Notes: generated by a model from the letters alone, not told the origin. A DNA stretch of 64,000 bases from Streptomyces sp. TRM68367 (GCF_014495685.1 NZ_JACTVI010000003.1:1-64000), one strand, 5' to 3'; counted from the stretch's first letter, positions 35,309-44,370 are shown. Numbers and translations: made by a program.

Positions 35309-36511
35309 TCAGACTCCGAGGAGCCCGTTGATCTGCGCGAAATCGCCGCGGGCCCGTTCCATGATCAGAGGGAGCCGCTGCCGCAGGGTGGCGCGCAGCC
35401 CGGCCACGTCGGTGTCGTTGACGAGCCGGTTGATGACGGTGCTGTCCTGGACGAAGGCCCGGACGTCTGCGTGGATGTCGTCGACGTCGACGGTGTCGCC
35501 GTAGGTTTCGGCGAGTACCCCGTTGAACTTGTGCGAGTGACCGATCGCGATCGCCGGGACGCCGCTGGACAGTGCGCCGATCGCGGCGTGCAGGCGTTCG
35601 GAGATGACGAGTTCGCCGTGGGAGAGCACGCCCTTGTAGTCAGAAGCCGTCAGCGCGCCGGGCAGCGCCATGACCTCGGGCATGCCGGCGGCCTCGGCGA
35701 TGCGGGCGGCGAGGATCCGGTCGTCGTTGTGGGACCGGGAGTCGTGGCAATGCGGCACGAGGACGACCGGCATCTTCCGAGTACGGACGAGAGCCGTGGC
35801 CAGTCGCGTCAGTGCTGCTGCGTGCTGGGCCTCATCCACGGCGCTGAAGCGAGTGATGCCCTGGCTGGGGGCGAGGCAGAGGTAGGGGACTTCGGGGGTT
35901 AGCCCCAGGGAGTTGAGCACGGCCGATGTCCGCTCGCCGTTGGCTGTCGGCAGGAGGAAGGCAGGGTCGGAGGACAGTTGCACGCGGTGCTCGGGAAGGC
36001 CGAGCTTGCCCATGAGGTAGCCGTGGGAGGCGCTCTCCCGGACGGTGAGCAGACGGCACCGGTCGGCGACCGTGAGCCATGCCTCGGCATCGGCCGGGTC
36101 GTCGAAGGGGCCGACGGACTGGCCGATCATGACCGTCGGGATGTCCCTCTCTTGCGCGGCGATGAGGGCACGCAGGTACGGCGTGGATACCCCGTAATCC
36201 GAGGTGTGCAGGTCGCCCCCAGTGGCGATGACCAGGTCGGTTTCGGCGAGCAATTGTTCGCGGCGTGCCGTCAGTTCGGCAGGGCTCTCCTGAGGACGCA
36301 TCTGCTGCCAGGAGCGGGAGACGACGAAGGGATCGGCCACACAGAGGGAGCCAGTGGGGGCGAGGGCTTCCGCGTCGAGCACCGGGGTCTGGGTGAGGAC
36401 GGTGACCTTGTTGCCTCCTTCGGTGTTCAGTTGCTCGGCGATGGCGCGAGCCAGGGCCTCGACGCCTCGGCTCTCGCAGCTGGTGATGCCGGTGATCAGG
36501 ACGTTGGACAC
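35309..36511 (-). CDS. Polysaccharide pyruvyl transferase-family protein
   Basis: A 400-aa protein opening VSNVLITGITSCESRGVEAL, followed by LVIATGGDLHTSDYG, TVMIGQSVGPFDDP, LTVRESASHGYL and VISERLHAAIGALSSGVPAIAI (in outline). These match the pyruvyl transferase family, which adds pyruvate ketals to sugars using phosphoenolpyruvate. The GTG at 36511 has AGG upstream; an ATG at 36532, overlapping the previous stop, would add seven residues and is nearly as likely. Confidence 0.8.
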   Translation of the reverse strand: MSNVLITGITSCESRGVEALARAIAEQLNTEGGNKVTVLTQTPVLDAEALAPTGSLCVADPFVVSRSWQQMRPQESPAELTARREQLLAETDLVIATGGDLHTSDYGVSTPYLRALIAAQERDIPTVMIGQSVGPFDDPADAEAWLTVADRCRLLTVRESASHGYLMGKLGLPEHRVQLSSDPAFLLPTANGERTSAVLNSLGLTPEVPYLCLAPSQGITRFSAVDEAQHAAALTRLATALVRTRKMPVVLVPHCHDSRSHNDDRILAARIAEAAGMPEVMALPGALTASDYKGVLSHGELVISERLHAAIGALSSGVPAIAIGHSHKFNGVLAETYGDTVDVDDIHADVRAFVQDSTVINRLVNDTDVAGLRATLRQRLPLIMERARGDFAQINGLLGV

Positions 36512-36528
36512 AGCGGACCTCGCAAGGG

Positions 36529-37584
36529 TCATCGGGTGAACCGCATGAGTTCGGCCAGAACGGCGCGATAGTTGAAGCGCTCGTGGACTCGACGCTGGAT
36601 GGTCGCCAGGCGCTCGCGAAACCGGGCTGGCTCGCGCATCATTCGGGCGAGGGCGTCGGCCCAATCATCGTCGAGCAGGAACAGCTCCACGTCGTCGCCG
36701 TAGAGCGCGGACAGGTAGCCCAGGTCCGGCCAGAGTGCGGGGATGCTGCCCGAGGCCAGGGTTTCGAACATCCGGGGGGTCAGCAGTTCCAACTGCGCGA
36801 GCAGCGGTCGGGCAAGCACTGGCGTGATCGCCGCCTGGGACATGGAGGCGACCACCTGCCCGAACGGAACGGGCGGCGCCACCTCGACTCCGTGATCCTG
36901 CATCCAGCCGGGCTCGTTCGCGGTGGCGGCCACGTGGTCGGGGTGCGGGCCGCCGGTCCACCAGCGTCCGCACACCCGGATGCGCCTGAGAGGCGGCCCT
37001 GCTGCGGCTGCGGCCCGGATGAGATCGGTCATCTCGTTCCAGCGCCACCAGTTCGCGCCGACGTACTGCAGCTGGTACGGCAGTGCCTGCGGGTGCGGGA
37101 GGTCGGTGGCAAGCCGGTGGATGTCGGGCATTCCGAAGTAGCTGAAGAACTCGGCTCCGTCGGGGAGTTGTTCGTTCAGGCGCGGCTGCAGGATCAGATC
37201 GCTGAGGTCGGCATACAGCTTGTGCCAGGACTCGATGGTGTCCACACCCGCGTTGTCATCCACGCCGGCGGTGACGTACGGGCCCCAGTGGCCGTCGGGG
37301 TCGAGGATGATGCGTCGCTGGCGAGGCACGGCCTCACACAGTTCACGCTGTTGGGCTGAGAGGAACTGCCTGCTCTCGAATACGAGGACGAGGTGGGTGG
37401 CCCAGGTGATGTCGTCCACGAGCGGCAGGTGGACGTTCACCGTGCCATCCAGGCGCGACAGTTGGCTGGATACGCCGATCTCGCATCCGGCCGTCGAGGC
37501 GGATCGGCTGTACTCGGCGATCATGTGGCTGGAGCCCGCGTTCCAGTGGAAGACGCCGGCGAACAGAATCCGGGGTCGGGTCAT
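36529..37584 (-). CDS. Glycosyltransferase-like protein
   Basis: A 351-aa GT-B-like protein starting MTRPRILFAGVFHWNAGSS. The donor-site half contains LLTPRMFETLASGSIPALWP, a pattern of the CgeB/GT4-like families. Many Trp residues lie mid-protein (ANWWRWNEM, GRWWTGG). The ATG at 37584 overlaps the upstream gene's stop. It probably transfers a sugar or sugar-like group. Confidence 0.7.
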   Translation of the reverse strand: MTRPRILFAGVFHWNAGSSHMIAEYSRSASTAGCEIGVSSQLSRLDGTVNVHLPLVDDITWATHLVLVFESRQFLSAQQRELCEAVPRQRRIILDPDGHWGPYVTAGVDDNAGVDTIESWHKLYADLSDLILQPRLNEQLPDGAEFFSYFGMPDIHRLATDLPHPQALPYQLQYVGANWWRWNEMTDLIRAAAAAGPPLRRIRVCGRWWTGGPHPDHVAATANEPGWMQDHGVEVAPPVPFGQVVASMSQAAITPVLARPLLAQLELLTPRMFETLASGSIPALWPDLGYLSALYGDDVELFLLDDDWADALARMMREPARFRERLATIQRRVHERFNYRAVLAELMRFTR

Positions 37585-38624
37585 CGAGCGCTCCCTGCCT
37601 GCGGTCGGGCGGGACCGCCGGCCTGTGGGCCGAGTTGGCGGTGGGCGCGGCGCCGGGCCCGGATCAGTCGTGCTCGGCGCACAAGCCAGCACACGGCCTC
37701 GGTGGTCTCCCAGGTCCCGCGCCACCAGGTGGTCACTCCGCCCACACCACGTCCGCGCAGATCGTCCTTCAGCCACCGGGCCGCCAACCGCAGCATGGGC
37801 AGCGGTCGCCAGTCGATGTCGGTGAGCAGGTAGTAGTAGCGGTTGCGCCGCATCTGGATGCGCCGGTAACTGCTACCCGTGGTTCCTCCGCCGCCGAAGT
37901 GCTGTATCCCGACGTCGAGCAGGAGGGCGACGCGCCACCCGGCCCAGCGGGCGCGACGGCACAGATCGGTCTCCTCGTAGTACGTGTGGAAGACCTTGTC
38001 GAAGAGTCCGACGGTACGTAGCAGCGTGGCGCGGACGAAGAAGGCCGCCCCCTGTACGTAGGCGTGCTCCAGGGTGTTCGGAGCCCGCCCGAAGGGCGAT
38101 CCGGCAGGTGAGGGGTGGCTCGGCCAGTCTCCGGCGAAGGCGTGCTGCTCGCCCCAGCGCAGAGCTGTCTTCGACCAGTCGTTGTACGCGCCCAGAGCGG
38201 TACTGCCCGACTCGTCGTACTCGTACTGCATGGGACCGACGACGCCGTAGTCGGTCCAGGACTCCATGAACTCGGCCAGCTCGCGCACCAGCGACTTCGG
38301 GGTCTGGGTGTCCGGGTTCACGAGGAACACGTAGTTGACGCCGTCGTCGAGCGCGGCCCGCATGCCGATGTTGTTGGCACAGGCGAAGCCGACGTTGCTC
38401 CGGTTCTGGATGACACGCACGTCGGGAAAGCGGTCCTCGACGAATGCTGTGCTGCCGTCGTGGGAGTCGTTGTCGACGTACCAGACCGTCAGGTCGATCC
38501 CGGGGGTGTCGCTGTCCAGGAGTGTCGAGAGACAGGGCTCCAACCAGCGGCGCTCGTTGGTGCCCACAGTGATGGTCGCCACCCGCACCTTGGGGCTCTG
38601 GCCAGTGAGGTTGGGACTGGTCAC
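37581..38624 (-). CDS. Family-2 glycosyltransferase, rhamnosyltransferase-like
   Basis: A 347-aa GT-A enzyme with VATITVGTNERRWLEPCLST, YVDNDSHDGSTAFVE, NVGFACANNIGMRAAL, FLVNPDTQTPKSL and the acceptor-side HTYYEETDLCRRARWAGW. These blocks match rhamnosyl- and related transferases that use dTDP-sugars. The GTG at 38624 overlaps the PhyH stop. Confidence 0.88.
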   Translation of the reverse strand: MTSPNLTGQSPKVRVATITVGTNERRWLEPCLSTLLDSDTPGIDLTVWYVDNDSHDGSTAFVEDRFPDVRVIQNRSNVGFACANNIGMRAALDDGVNYVFLVNPDTQTPKSLVRELAEFMESWTDYGVVGPMQYEYDESGSTALGAYNDWSKTALRWGEQHAFAGDWPSHPSPAGSPFGRAPNTLEHAYVQGAAFFVRATLLRTVGLFDKVFHTYYEETDLCRRARWAGWRVALLLDVGIQHFGGGGTTGSSYRRIQMRRNRYYYLLTDIDWRPLPMLRLAARWLKDDLRGRGVGGVTTWWRGTWETTEAVCWLVRRARLIRARRRAHRQLGPQAGGPARPQAGSAR

Positions 38625-39331
38625 GGCAGCTCCAGGTCGGCGGGGGCGAACTCGATGACGATGCTGCGCCGGATCCGCGGGGAGGTGTTGCGGCGCGAGG
38701 CGTGGGCGATGCGCACGTCGTGTACGGCGACGTCGCCGGCCGCGAGCGGGAGAGCACGGACCGGGCCCTGCGCCTGGAGTACCTCGGCCTCCTCCGCACC
38801 GGACGCCAGGTGGGAGCCGGGGACGAATTCGAGGCATCCGTTGCCCCTGTCGGAGTCGTCGAGGAAGACGCTCAGGTTGCAAACGGTGTGCGGCGGAACA
38901 TTGGTCCGGTCGCGGTGCCAGGGCACCGGGGCGGCCACCCCCGGCAGTTTGACGATCATGGCGCAGGCGGTTGCGCGTACGGGCACGCCCAGGATGGAAG
39001 CGGCCATCGAGTGCAGGGGGCCTTCGCCGGCGTAGAGGCGTGCCGCCGCCGGGCATCCCTGATTCTCCAGGTTGTGGATGCGGAAGAGAACGGGCGCGTC
39101 CGTACCCGCGGGCGTGAAGTGCCAGTAGTCGTCCGAACGGAACCCGTCCTGGGCGAAGCGCCGGATCAGGCCGTCAGCCTCGGTCCGGAGGGCCCCAAGC
39201 ACGTCCTCCGTGATCCTCTGGGGCAAGACGGCGTAGCCGTCCGTCATGAAGCCTTGGAGCCCGTCATCAGGCAGGTGGTTCTCTAACGGCGCCTCGTCGG
39301 CCTCTGCCTGTCGCGGTGCGTGTCGCGTCAT
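38621..39331 (-). CDS. Phytanoyl-CoA dioxygenase (PhyH)-family oxygenase
   Basis: A 236-aa Fe(II)/2-oxoglutarate oxygenase with the metal motif VPWHRDRT (HxD), a distal His in DVRIAHASRRNTSP and the 2-oxoglutarate Arg near RIRRSIV. PhyH enzymes hydroxylate or cyclise natural products, including orthoester formation in orthosomycins. It is translationally coupled to a decarboxylase/epimerase and a glycosyltransferase, so a sugar or glycoside is a plausible substrate. Confidence 0.85.
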   Translation of the reverse strand: MTRHAPRQAEADEAPLENHLPDDGLQGFMTDGYAVLPQRITEDVLGALRTEADGLIRRFAQDGFRSDDYWHFTPAGTDAPVLFRIHNLENQGCPAAARLYAGEGPLHSMAASILGVPVRATACAMIVKLPGVAAPVPWHRDRTNVPPHTVCNLSVFLDDSDRGNGCLEFVPGSHLASGAEEAEVLQAQGPVRALPLAAGDVAVHDVRIAHASRRNTSPRIRRSIVIEFAPADLELP

Positions 39332-40326
39332 CGTTCCCTCGCTGCGGTGTCGTTGAGCTGCGTGGCGAACCAGTCGATGGTGGTGCTCAGTCCCTTGCGG
39401 AGATCGGTCTCCGGCTTCCAGCCGAACTGCTCCCAGGCGAGGGCTATGTCGGGCCTGCGACGCCCGGGGTCGTCGGCCGGCCGGTCGATGAACTCGATCG
39501 GCGCGGCGGAGCAACTCAGTTCCCGCACCAGGTGCGCGAGTTCGAGCACGGTGGTCTCGGCGGGATTGCCCAGGTTGACAGGGCCGGGCTGGCTGCCTGC
39601 GGCGACGGCGAGGATGGCGCGGACGGTGTCGTCGACGTAGCACAGTGACCGGGTCTGCGATCCGTCGCCGGTGACTGTAAGCGGCTCACCGGTCAGCGCT
39701 TGGCGGATGAAGGTCGGAACCGCCCGTCCGTCCTCCGCGCGCATCCGCGGCCCGAAGGTGTTGAAGATCCGCACGATTGCGGTGTCGACACCGTGCTTGG
39801 TGCGGTAGGCGGTGGTGGCCGCCTCCGCGAACCGCTTCGCCTCGTCGTACACGCTGCGCGGCCCCACCGGATTGACGTTGCCCCAGTACGACTCCCGCTG
39901 CGGGTGCTGCAGCGGGTCGCCGTAGACCTCGGAGGTGGAGGCGAGCACGAAGCGTGCTTGCTTCTCCCGGGCCACTTCCAGCGCGTTGAAGGTTCCGAGG
40001 GAACCGACCTGCAGCGTCTCGACCGGCAGACGCAGGTAGTCCTGAGGGGAGGCTGGCGAGGCGAGGTGGAGTACGAGGTCAACGTCTCCTGGTATCGAGA
40101 TCGGATCCGTGACGTCGTGGATCAGTAACTCGAACCGGTCGTCCGGCTGACGGTGCACGACGTTGTCCGCCGTGCTCGTGAGGAAGTTGTCGACGCACAC
40201 CACGTCGACACCGCTGTCGAGCAGCAGATCGCACAGGTGCGAGCCGACGAACCCACAGCCGCCAGTGACGATGGCGCGCCGGAAGGGGGTCGAGTCTGGG
40301 CCGCACCCTGGTAAAGAGATTCCCAT
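39328..40326 (-). CDS. UDP-glucuronate decarboxylase-like SDR enzyme
   Basis: A 332-aa extended SDR with VTGGCGFVGSHLCDLLLDSG, catalytic SVYDEAKRFAEAA (YxxxK), and FNTFGPRMRAEDGRAVPTFI and VNLGNPAETTVLELA. These blocks are characteristic of UDP-glucuronate decarboxylase (UXS), which makes UDP-xylose. The 9-residue N-terminal extension is uncertain. GAGG lies before the ATG at 40326. It starts the fully overlapping part of the sugar operon. Confidence 0.88.
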   Translation of the reverse strand: MGISLPGCGPDSTPFRRAIVTGGCGFVGSHLCDLLLDSGVDVVCVDNFLTSTADNVVHRQPDDRFELLIHDVTDPISIPGDVDLVLHLASPASPQDYLRLPVETLQVGSLGTFNALEVAREKQARFVLASTSEVYGDPLQHPQRESYWGNVNPVGPRSVYDEAKRFAEAATTAYRTKHGVDTAIVRIFNTFGPRMRAEDGRAVPTFIRQALTGEPLTVTGDGSQTRSLCYVDDTVRAILAVAAGSQPGPVNLGNPAETTVLELAHLVRELSCSAAPIEFIDRPADDPGRRRPDIALAWEQFGWKPETDLRKGLSTTIDWFATQLNDTAARER

Positions 40327-40403
40327 AGTGCCTCACTCTTCGTAATTGGGATGAAAGGCGGCATGGCTGTACTACGGGCAGCACGTGACAAGAAGTGGTG
40401 GGC

Positions 40404-40766
40404 TCAGCAGCGTTCGGCTGGTCGGGGCTTCGCGACGGCACGGCCGTCAAACTTCGTACAGTTGAGCGCGCACACGGCCTTGCCGCCCGGGGTCTGCGTC
40501 CAGTTCCAGTTCCGAGTAAGTTCAGTGACCAACGCCAGCTGCCAGCTGGTCTCGGAGGCTTCAGCGCTATCCCTCAGCGGCACTTTGCCACCGATCTGGT
40601 GGATCGCCTCAACGGCGACACCCTCGTCATCAACCGGCCGGTGGCTGTCGACATGGCCACGCGCGAGGCGACGCGCCTCGTTGGCGGTCATCGCTTCGAT
40701 GGCCAGGGTGCACAGCAGTCGAGATGTGCTCATTGGCTGCTCGGTGTTGAGCGTCAAGGTCATCAT
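40404..40766 (-). CDS. Small hypothetical protein heading the sugar operon
   Basis: A 120-aa protein beginning MMTLTLNTEQPMSTSRL, with EAMTANEARRLARGHVD and later LTRNWNWTQTPGGKAVCAL. AAGGGG lies just upstream of the paired ATGs at 40766/40763. It ends 77 nt before the UXS gene and follows the operator pair at 40996-41071, so it may be the first gene of the operon. No family recognised. Confidence 0.5.
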   Translation of the reverse strand: MMTLTLNTEQPMSTSRLLCTLAIEAMTANEARRLARGHVDSHRPVDDEGVAVEAIHQIGGKVPLRDSAEASETSWQLALVTELTRNWNWTQTPGGKAVCALNCTKFDGRAVAKPRPAERC

Positions 40767-40995
40767 CGGCCCCTTCGCCGGACGTGGTCCCTTGGTTGAG
40801 CACGGCTTCAACTCCGCGGAAGCCGCTGCGAGATGCGGTCACAAGCGACATGTGACCGAATTCAGACCCGGCTGCGGCGATGACGCTTTGTCACTCGTCG
40901 TCGCGCAGGAGACTGTGTGTTCATCCCTCAACTGGCGTGCTCACATGACATGTTGAGCACCGCCCCAGAGTGCTCGTCGAGCTCAATCGCCGCAC

Positions 40996-41023
40996 ATATC
41001 GGGGGTGATATCACCGGAGTGAT
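40996..41023. promoter_or_regulatory. Operator-like double palindrome, site 2
   Basis: It matches ATCAC-N4-GTGAT-ATCAC-N4-GTGAT at 18 of 20 positions (first half-site ATATC). It lies 230 nt before the small gene that heads the sugar operon. Between this and the YdcF gene end there is no other gene. Confidence 0.7.
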
Positions 41024-41043
41024 GCGGCCATTTGAGTCGCCGG

Positions 41044-41071
41044 GGCACCCGAGCGATATCACCGACGCGAC
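41044..41071. promoter_or_regulatory. Degenerate second copy of the operator
   Basis: 48 nt from site 2 in the same register, with half-sites GGCAC, GCGAT, ATCAC and GCGAC, matching 15 of 20 positions. A tandem weak site beside a strong one suggests cooperative binding. Confidence 0.45.
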
Positions 41072-41109
41072 GTGCTAGGACCCGGCCTGAGGCAGGTTGC
41101 GGACCTATC

Positions 41110-41775
41110 TCAGGCCCCTGCCGGCCCTGCCTGCACGTGTCGGCTCGTGAAACCGTCGCTATGCAACCGTTCGAAAGCCGCCGCCACGTCGTCGGGGATC
41201 GCCTGCTCGATCATGAACCCCTGTCGGGGGTACAGCATGAGCCTCTGTTGAGCTCCGACCAGCATGTCGAAGACGAGGCGTGCGTCCTGGATCGAATCGA
41301 CGTACTCGGAAAGCGTCATGGATGTGGACGCGCTCACCCACTCGACATCCGGCCAGAGCTTCCGCGCCGTTGCGTACGCCCGTCGCTCCTCGTACGGCTT
41401 GCTGACCAGCAGGACTGAGGACACAGGAACGCCCCGGTCCTCGATCAAGGCGCGAGAGAAGAGGATGTTCTCGCCCGTGTTCCGGGCCCGTGGCTCGACG
41501 AGGATGGCGTCCACGGGAACCCCGAGTTCGATGGCCCGCTCTCGGTAGTGCTCGGCTTCGCCACGGGGCATGCGCTCGCGCGTCGTACGGCTGGTGGCCC
41601 CAGTGAAGACGATGAGCGGCATCATCCCGCGTCGGTACAGGTCGACGGTAGTGTCGGCAACTCCCAGGTCGTGGCTTCCTAGTCCGATAGCCACGGAACA
41701 AGGGCGCGGCTCATGGCCCATCTGCTGGAAGTCCCACAGCCGCCGAGCATCAGCCCATGCCCGCGTTGAGATCAC
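41110..41775 (-). CDS. YdcF/DUF218-family protein
   Basis: A 221-aa soluble DUF218 protein with VAIGLGSHDLGVADTTVDLY, PLIVFTGATSRTTRERMP, EPRARNTGENILFS and VLLVSKPYEERRAYAT. This series of blocks is typical of YdcF-like proteins, some of which bind SAM. GAGGG precedes the GTG at 41775. It runs divergently from the 63-aa peptide gene across an operator. Confidence 0.85.
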   Translation of the reverse strand: MISTRAWADARRLWDFQQMGHEPRPCSVAIGLGSHDLGVADTTVDLYRRGMMPLIVFTGATSRTTRERMPRGEAEHYRERAIELGVPVDAILVEPRARNTGENILFSRALIEDRGVPVSSVLLVSKPYEERRAYATARKLWPDVEWVSASTSMTLSEYVDSIQDARLVFDMLVGAQQRLMLYPRQGFMIEQAIPDDVAAAFERLHSDGFTSRHVQAGPAGA

Positions 41776-41884
41776 TCGCTCTCGCCCTCCCTGCTCGCCG
41801 AGGACCGCTCCCCCGTCGAAAACCTACAAGGTCTCGTCTCCCCTGAGCATCACTCGGAGCTCAGCCGATGACGAGCACCCTCCG

Positions 41885-41912
41885 ATCACCCTGGTGATAT
41901 CACGGCCGTGAT
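41885..41912. promoter_or_regulatory. Operator-like double palindrome, site 3 (perfect)
   Basis: All 20 defined positions of ATCAC-N4-GTGAT-ATCAC-N4-GTGAT are present. It lies 110 nt before the YdcF start on the minus strand and 300 nt before the peptide gene at 42212 on the plus strand, so it could control both. The rest of the 436-base gap holds no supported gene. Confidence 0.8.
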
Positions 41913-42211
41913 GTGCGAAGTCCCCTCATCAGAACCAGGGTTAAGACCATGGACGAGCAGCCCACAAGTATCGGGTGACGTCCGGAGCGCATCGTTCCTG
42001 GAGTGCAGACGACCAACGCCGGCACGACCGCAACGCATCGCGCCGTCGACAGGCCCCGCCTCTGCTCCGCCCAAGCACCACGGACACCGGAGGCGGTTTC
42101 TGACGCGTATCGCGCCAGATTGCACCACACCACTCAGCGGTTGCGTCTCGTGCATCCGCAGGATCCCCAGGCCACTCGCTTGCCGAGAGGTCCCGATGAG
42201 AGGAGTGCCGA

Positions 42212-42403
42212 GTGACCCCGACCGCGAAGAGCACGAAGGCCAAGAAGGAGGGCGGCGGGACCAGCGTCAACCTGCTGGTCACCGTCGAGCAGCTCGCCGT
42301 GGCCCACGACCGCAGCGAGGCGGAGCGGTCCGACATCACCAGCTCGCAGAACAGCGCGGGCGATGACGGCGACAACCGCGACCTGAACCTTCCCAAGGAG
42401 TAG
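42212..42403 (+). CDS. 63-aa hydrophilic peptide, candidate RiPP precursor
   Basis: The GTG at 42212 has an excellent site (GAGGAG, 6-nt spacing). The 63-aa product is charged and Cys-free: a Lys-rich N-terminus (TAKSTKAKKEGGG), a hydrophobic stretch SVNLLVTVEQLAVA, then an Asp/Ser/Asn-rich tail ending DNRDLNLPKE. It lies 9 nt before a JmjC/cupin oxygenase gene. Its size and position fit a peptide substrate or a small carrier, but no known precursor class is matched. Confidence 0.6.
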   Translation: MTPTAKSTKAKKEGGGTSVNLLVTVEQLAVAHDRSEAERSDITSSQNSAGDDGDNRDLNLPKE

Positions 42404-42412
42404 GAGGAACCC

Positions 42413-43603
42413 ATGGAGCACCGGCTCGTCACAGGTATCGAGAAGGCGCTCGGCTGGGGCGGGCCGGGGCCCGTGGGCACCGCGTTCGCTCGCGGGCACC
42501 TCGCCGACCCGCACCTGACAACCCAGCTGATGACCCCGAACCGGCTGCTGGAGACCATCCGGCACCGCCAGCTCGCCAACCCCCAGCTGCGCTGCTACGC
42601 CGAGGGAGACGAGGTGCACCCCTCACTCTTCCTGTCGACCAACGTCAACCGGCGCAGGCAGGCCGTCAGCCAGGCCGACATGGCGGCCCTCGGCCGGATC
42701 CTCAACGGCGGCGGAACCGTGGTCCTGGACCACGTCGACTCCTTCGACCCAACCCTCGAAGTCGCCTGCCGCGCCCTGGGCTGGTGGTCCGGCGAGCTCA
42801 CCTCCGCCAACGCCTACCTGGCCGCCGGAGACACGGACGGCTTCAACCTGCACTGGGACGACCACGACGTGATCGCCGTCCAGCTCTCCGGCGAGAAGTC
42901 CTGGGAGGTCCGAGGCCCCTCCCGCCCAGCACCGATGTACCGCGACGCCGAACGCAACCTCACTCCGTCGGAGGAAGTGCTCTGGAAGGGCACCATGCAG
43001 GCCGGCGACGTCATGCACATACCCCGCGGCTTCTGGCACACCGCAACGAGGATCGGCTCCGGCGACGACGGCCACTCGCTCCACGTGACCTTCGGCCTGA
43101 CCAAGCGGACCGGTGTGACCTGGGCCAACTTCCTGTCCGACGCCGCGCGCGCCGACGAGGACTTCCGTACGGACCTGGAGCGCAGCGACGACAGCGTCGA
43201 CGGCGACGTGCTCGCCACGAAGCTGACCGACCTCGCCCGCGAGTACGACCCCAAGCGATACCTCGCGGAACTGCGCGCGAACACGCCCCCCGCTCGGCAC
43301 ATGCCCCACATCCCGGTGTTCGGCCCGCTCCAATACACCGCGGCTGTCACCGAGTTCGAACCGGTCATCACACCTTCTGGCGACACGGTCCAGGTCGTCG
43401 GCGGCGGCAAGCGCCTCACCTTCCACGGCCGCGCGGAACCCGCCCTTCGCAGTCTTCTGTCCGGGCACCCGGTGCGCCTCACCGACGACGACCAAGACCT
43501 CACCACGCTCGCCGAGAACCTGATCCAGGAGGGGCTGTGCGCACCGCTGACCGTCGAATCGCTCTCGGCCTACACCGAACTCGTCACACCCGACACCTTC
43601 TAG
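42413..43603 (+). CDS. JmjC/cupin-fold Fe(II)/2-oxoglutarate oxygenase
   Basis: A 396-aa protein with the double-stranded beta-helix metal motif FNLHWDDHDV (H147-x-D149) and distal His in IPRGFWHTA (about H209), as in bacterial JmjC hydroxylases of the ribosomal oxygenase type. The C-terminal half forms a winged-helix-like region. Such enzymes hydroxylate protein side chains (Arg, His, Asn), so the adjacent 63-aa peptide is a natural substrate candidate. AGGAGG precedes the ATG. Confidence 0.85.
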   Translation: MEHRLVTGIEKALGWGGPGPVGTAFARGHLADPHLTTQLMTPNRLLETIRHRQLANPQLRCYAEGDEVHPSLFLSTNVNRRRQAVSQADMAALGRILNGGGTVVLDHVDSFDPTLEVACRALGWWSGELTSANAYLAAGDTDGFNLHWDDHDVIAVQLSGEKSWEVRGPSRPAPMYRDAERNLTPSEEVLWKGTMQAGDVMHIPRGFWHTATRIGSGDDGHSLHVTFGLTKRTGVTWANFLSDAARADEDFRTDLERSDDSVDGDVLATKLTDLAREYDPKRYLAELRANTPPARHMPHIPVFGPLQYTAAVTEFEPVITPSGDTVQVVGGGKRLTFHGRAEPALRSLLSGHPVRLTDDDQDLTTLAENLIQEGLCAPLTVESLSAYTELVTPDTF

Positions 43604-44370
43604 AGGGCGCCCTGGAGCAGGGTGTCACTGACCTCGACACCGCGTTCAACTACCACCACTTCACCTCCCACCGTACCCTCGCGGCGATTGCCGACGATCT
43701 GCTCGCCGCCTTCAACATCTCCACGAAGGTCGGCTACTTCCCCGACGGCCACGACCTCGACCCGGCGCGGATTCGCGCTGCCGTCGAGCAGTCGGCCCAG
43801 GAACTCGGCCGTACCCCGGACACAGTGCTCCTGCACAACCCCGAGTCCTCGGTCGACGGCTTCGCCGACGCGTGCGCCGCGCTCCTGGAGATGCGCGAGG
43901 CGGGAATCTGCAAGAGCTGGGGGCTCTCCACCTGGGACCCTCGGCCTCTCCTCAATGCCGGCTGGGAGATTCCACGCCCGGACGTGGCAATGGTCCGCGC
44001 CGGCCTGACCGTCTCCGCCGGGATCCTCAACGCGGTGGACGAACTCGTCGACCGCGCAAGGATCACAGAGCTGTGGGGCATGGCTCCCTTCGCGGGAAAC
44101 GCGGACGACTCGATCTGGCAGACAGTGGACACCTCCACGTTTCTCGTCCCGGGCCAGCAGTGCAGCACGCTTCAGGCAGGCGTCGCCGCAGCGTTCGCGA
44201 TCCCCGAAGTCACCCGTCTCGCGGTCGGCACCTCCCGAGTCGAGCACCTCGCTGAAGCTGTCGGTGGCTCGCGACTTGAGGTCAACACTGAGACGGTGGC
44301 GGTGTATCGAGCACTGCTGCGCGAGAGGGCTACCGTGAGCGCAGGAGCCCCGTCCAGGAAGGACCACTAG
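43537..44370 (+). CDS. Aldo-keto reductase-family protein overlapping the JmjC gene
   Basis: A 277-aa AKR. The start is a GTG at 43537 with a strong AGGAGG site inside the JmjC gene. From there it reads RRIALGLHRTRHTRHLLEGA, the expected first strand and helix, then DLDTAFNY (Asp, Tyr), STKVGYF (Lys) and VLLHNPE (His): the full catalytic tetrad. The two genes overlap by 67 nt in different frames. Starting later would delete the first beta-strand. The stop overlaps the next GTG. Role: NAD(P)H-dependent carbonyl reduction, substrate unknown. Confidence 0.8.
   Translation: MRTADRRIALGLHRTRHTRHLLEGALEQGVTDLDTAFNYHHFTSHRTLAAIADDLLAAFNISTKVGYFPDGHDLDPARIRAAVEQSAQELGRTPDTVLLHNPESSVDGFADACAALLEMREAGICKSWGLSTWDPRPLLNAGWEIPRPDVAMVRAGLTVSAGILNAVDELVDRARITELWGMAPFAGNADDSIWQTVDTSTFLVPGQQCSTLQAGVAAAFAIPEVTRLAVGTSRVEHLAEAVGGSRLEVNTETVAVYRALLRERATVSAGAPSRKDH

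Noticed and set aside
30690..40326. Reading the sugar operon plus AviRb-like gene as an orthosomycin cluster
   Set aside because: No orsellinate synthase, dTDP-sugar genes or multiple PhyH oxygenases are present in the window.
41949..41978. Nine-residue ORF MDEQPTSIG downstream of operator site 3
   Set aside because: Weak ribosome binding site, no P450 or other tailoring gene directly after it; likely chance.
43612..44370. Aldo-keto reductase as an N-terminally truncated pseudogene
   Set aside because: An upstream GTG at 43537 with a strong ribosome binding site restores the missing first strand, so the gene is complete.
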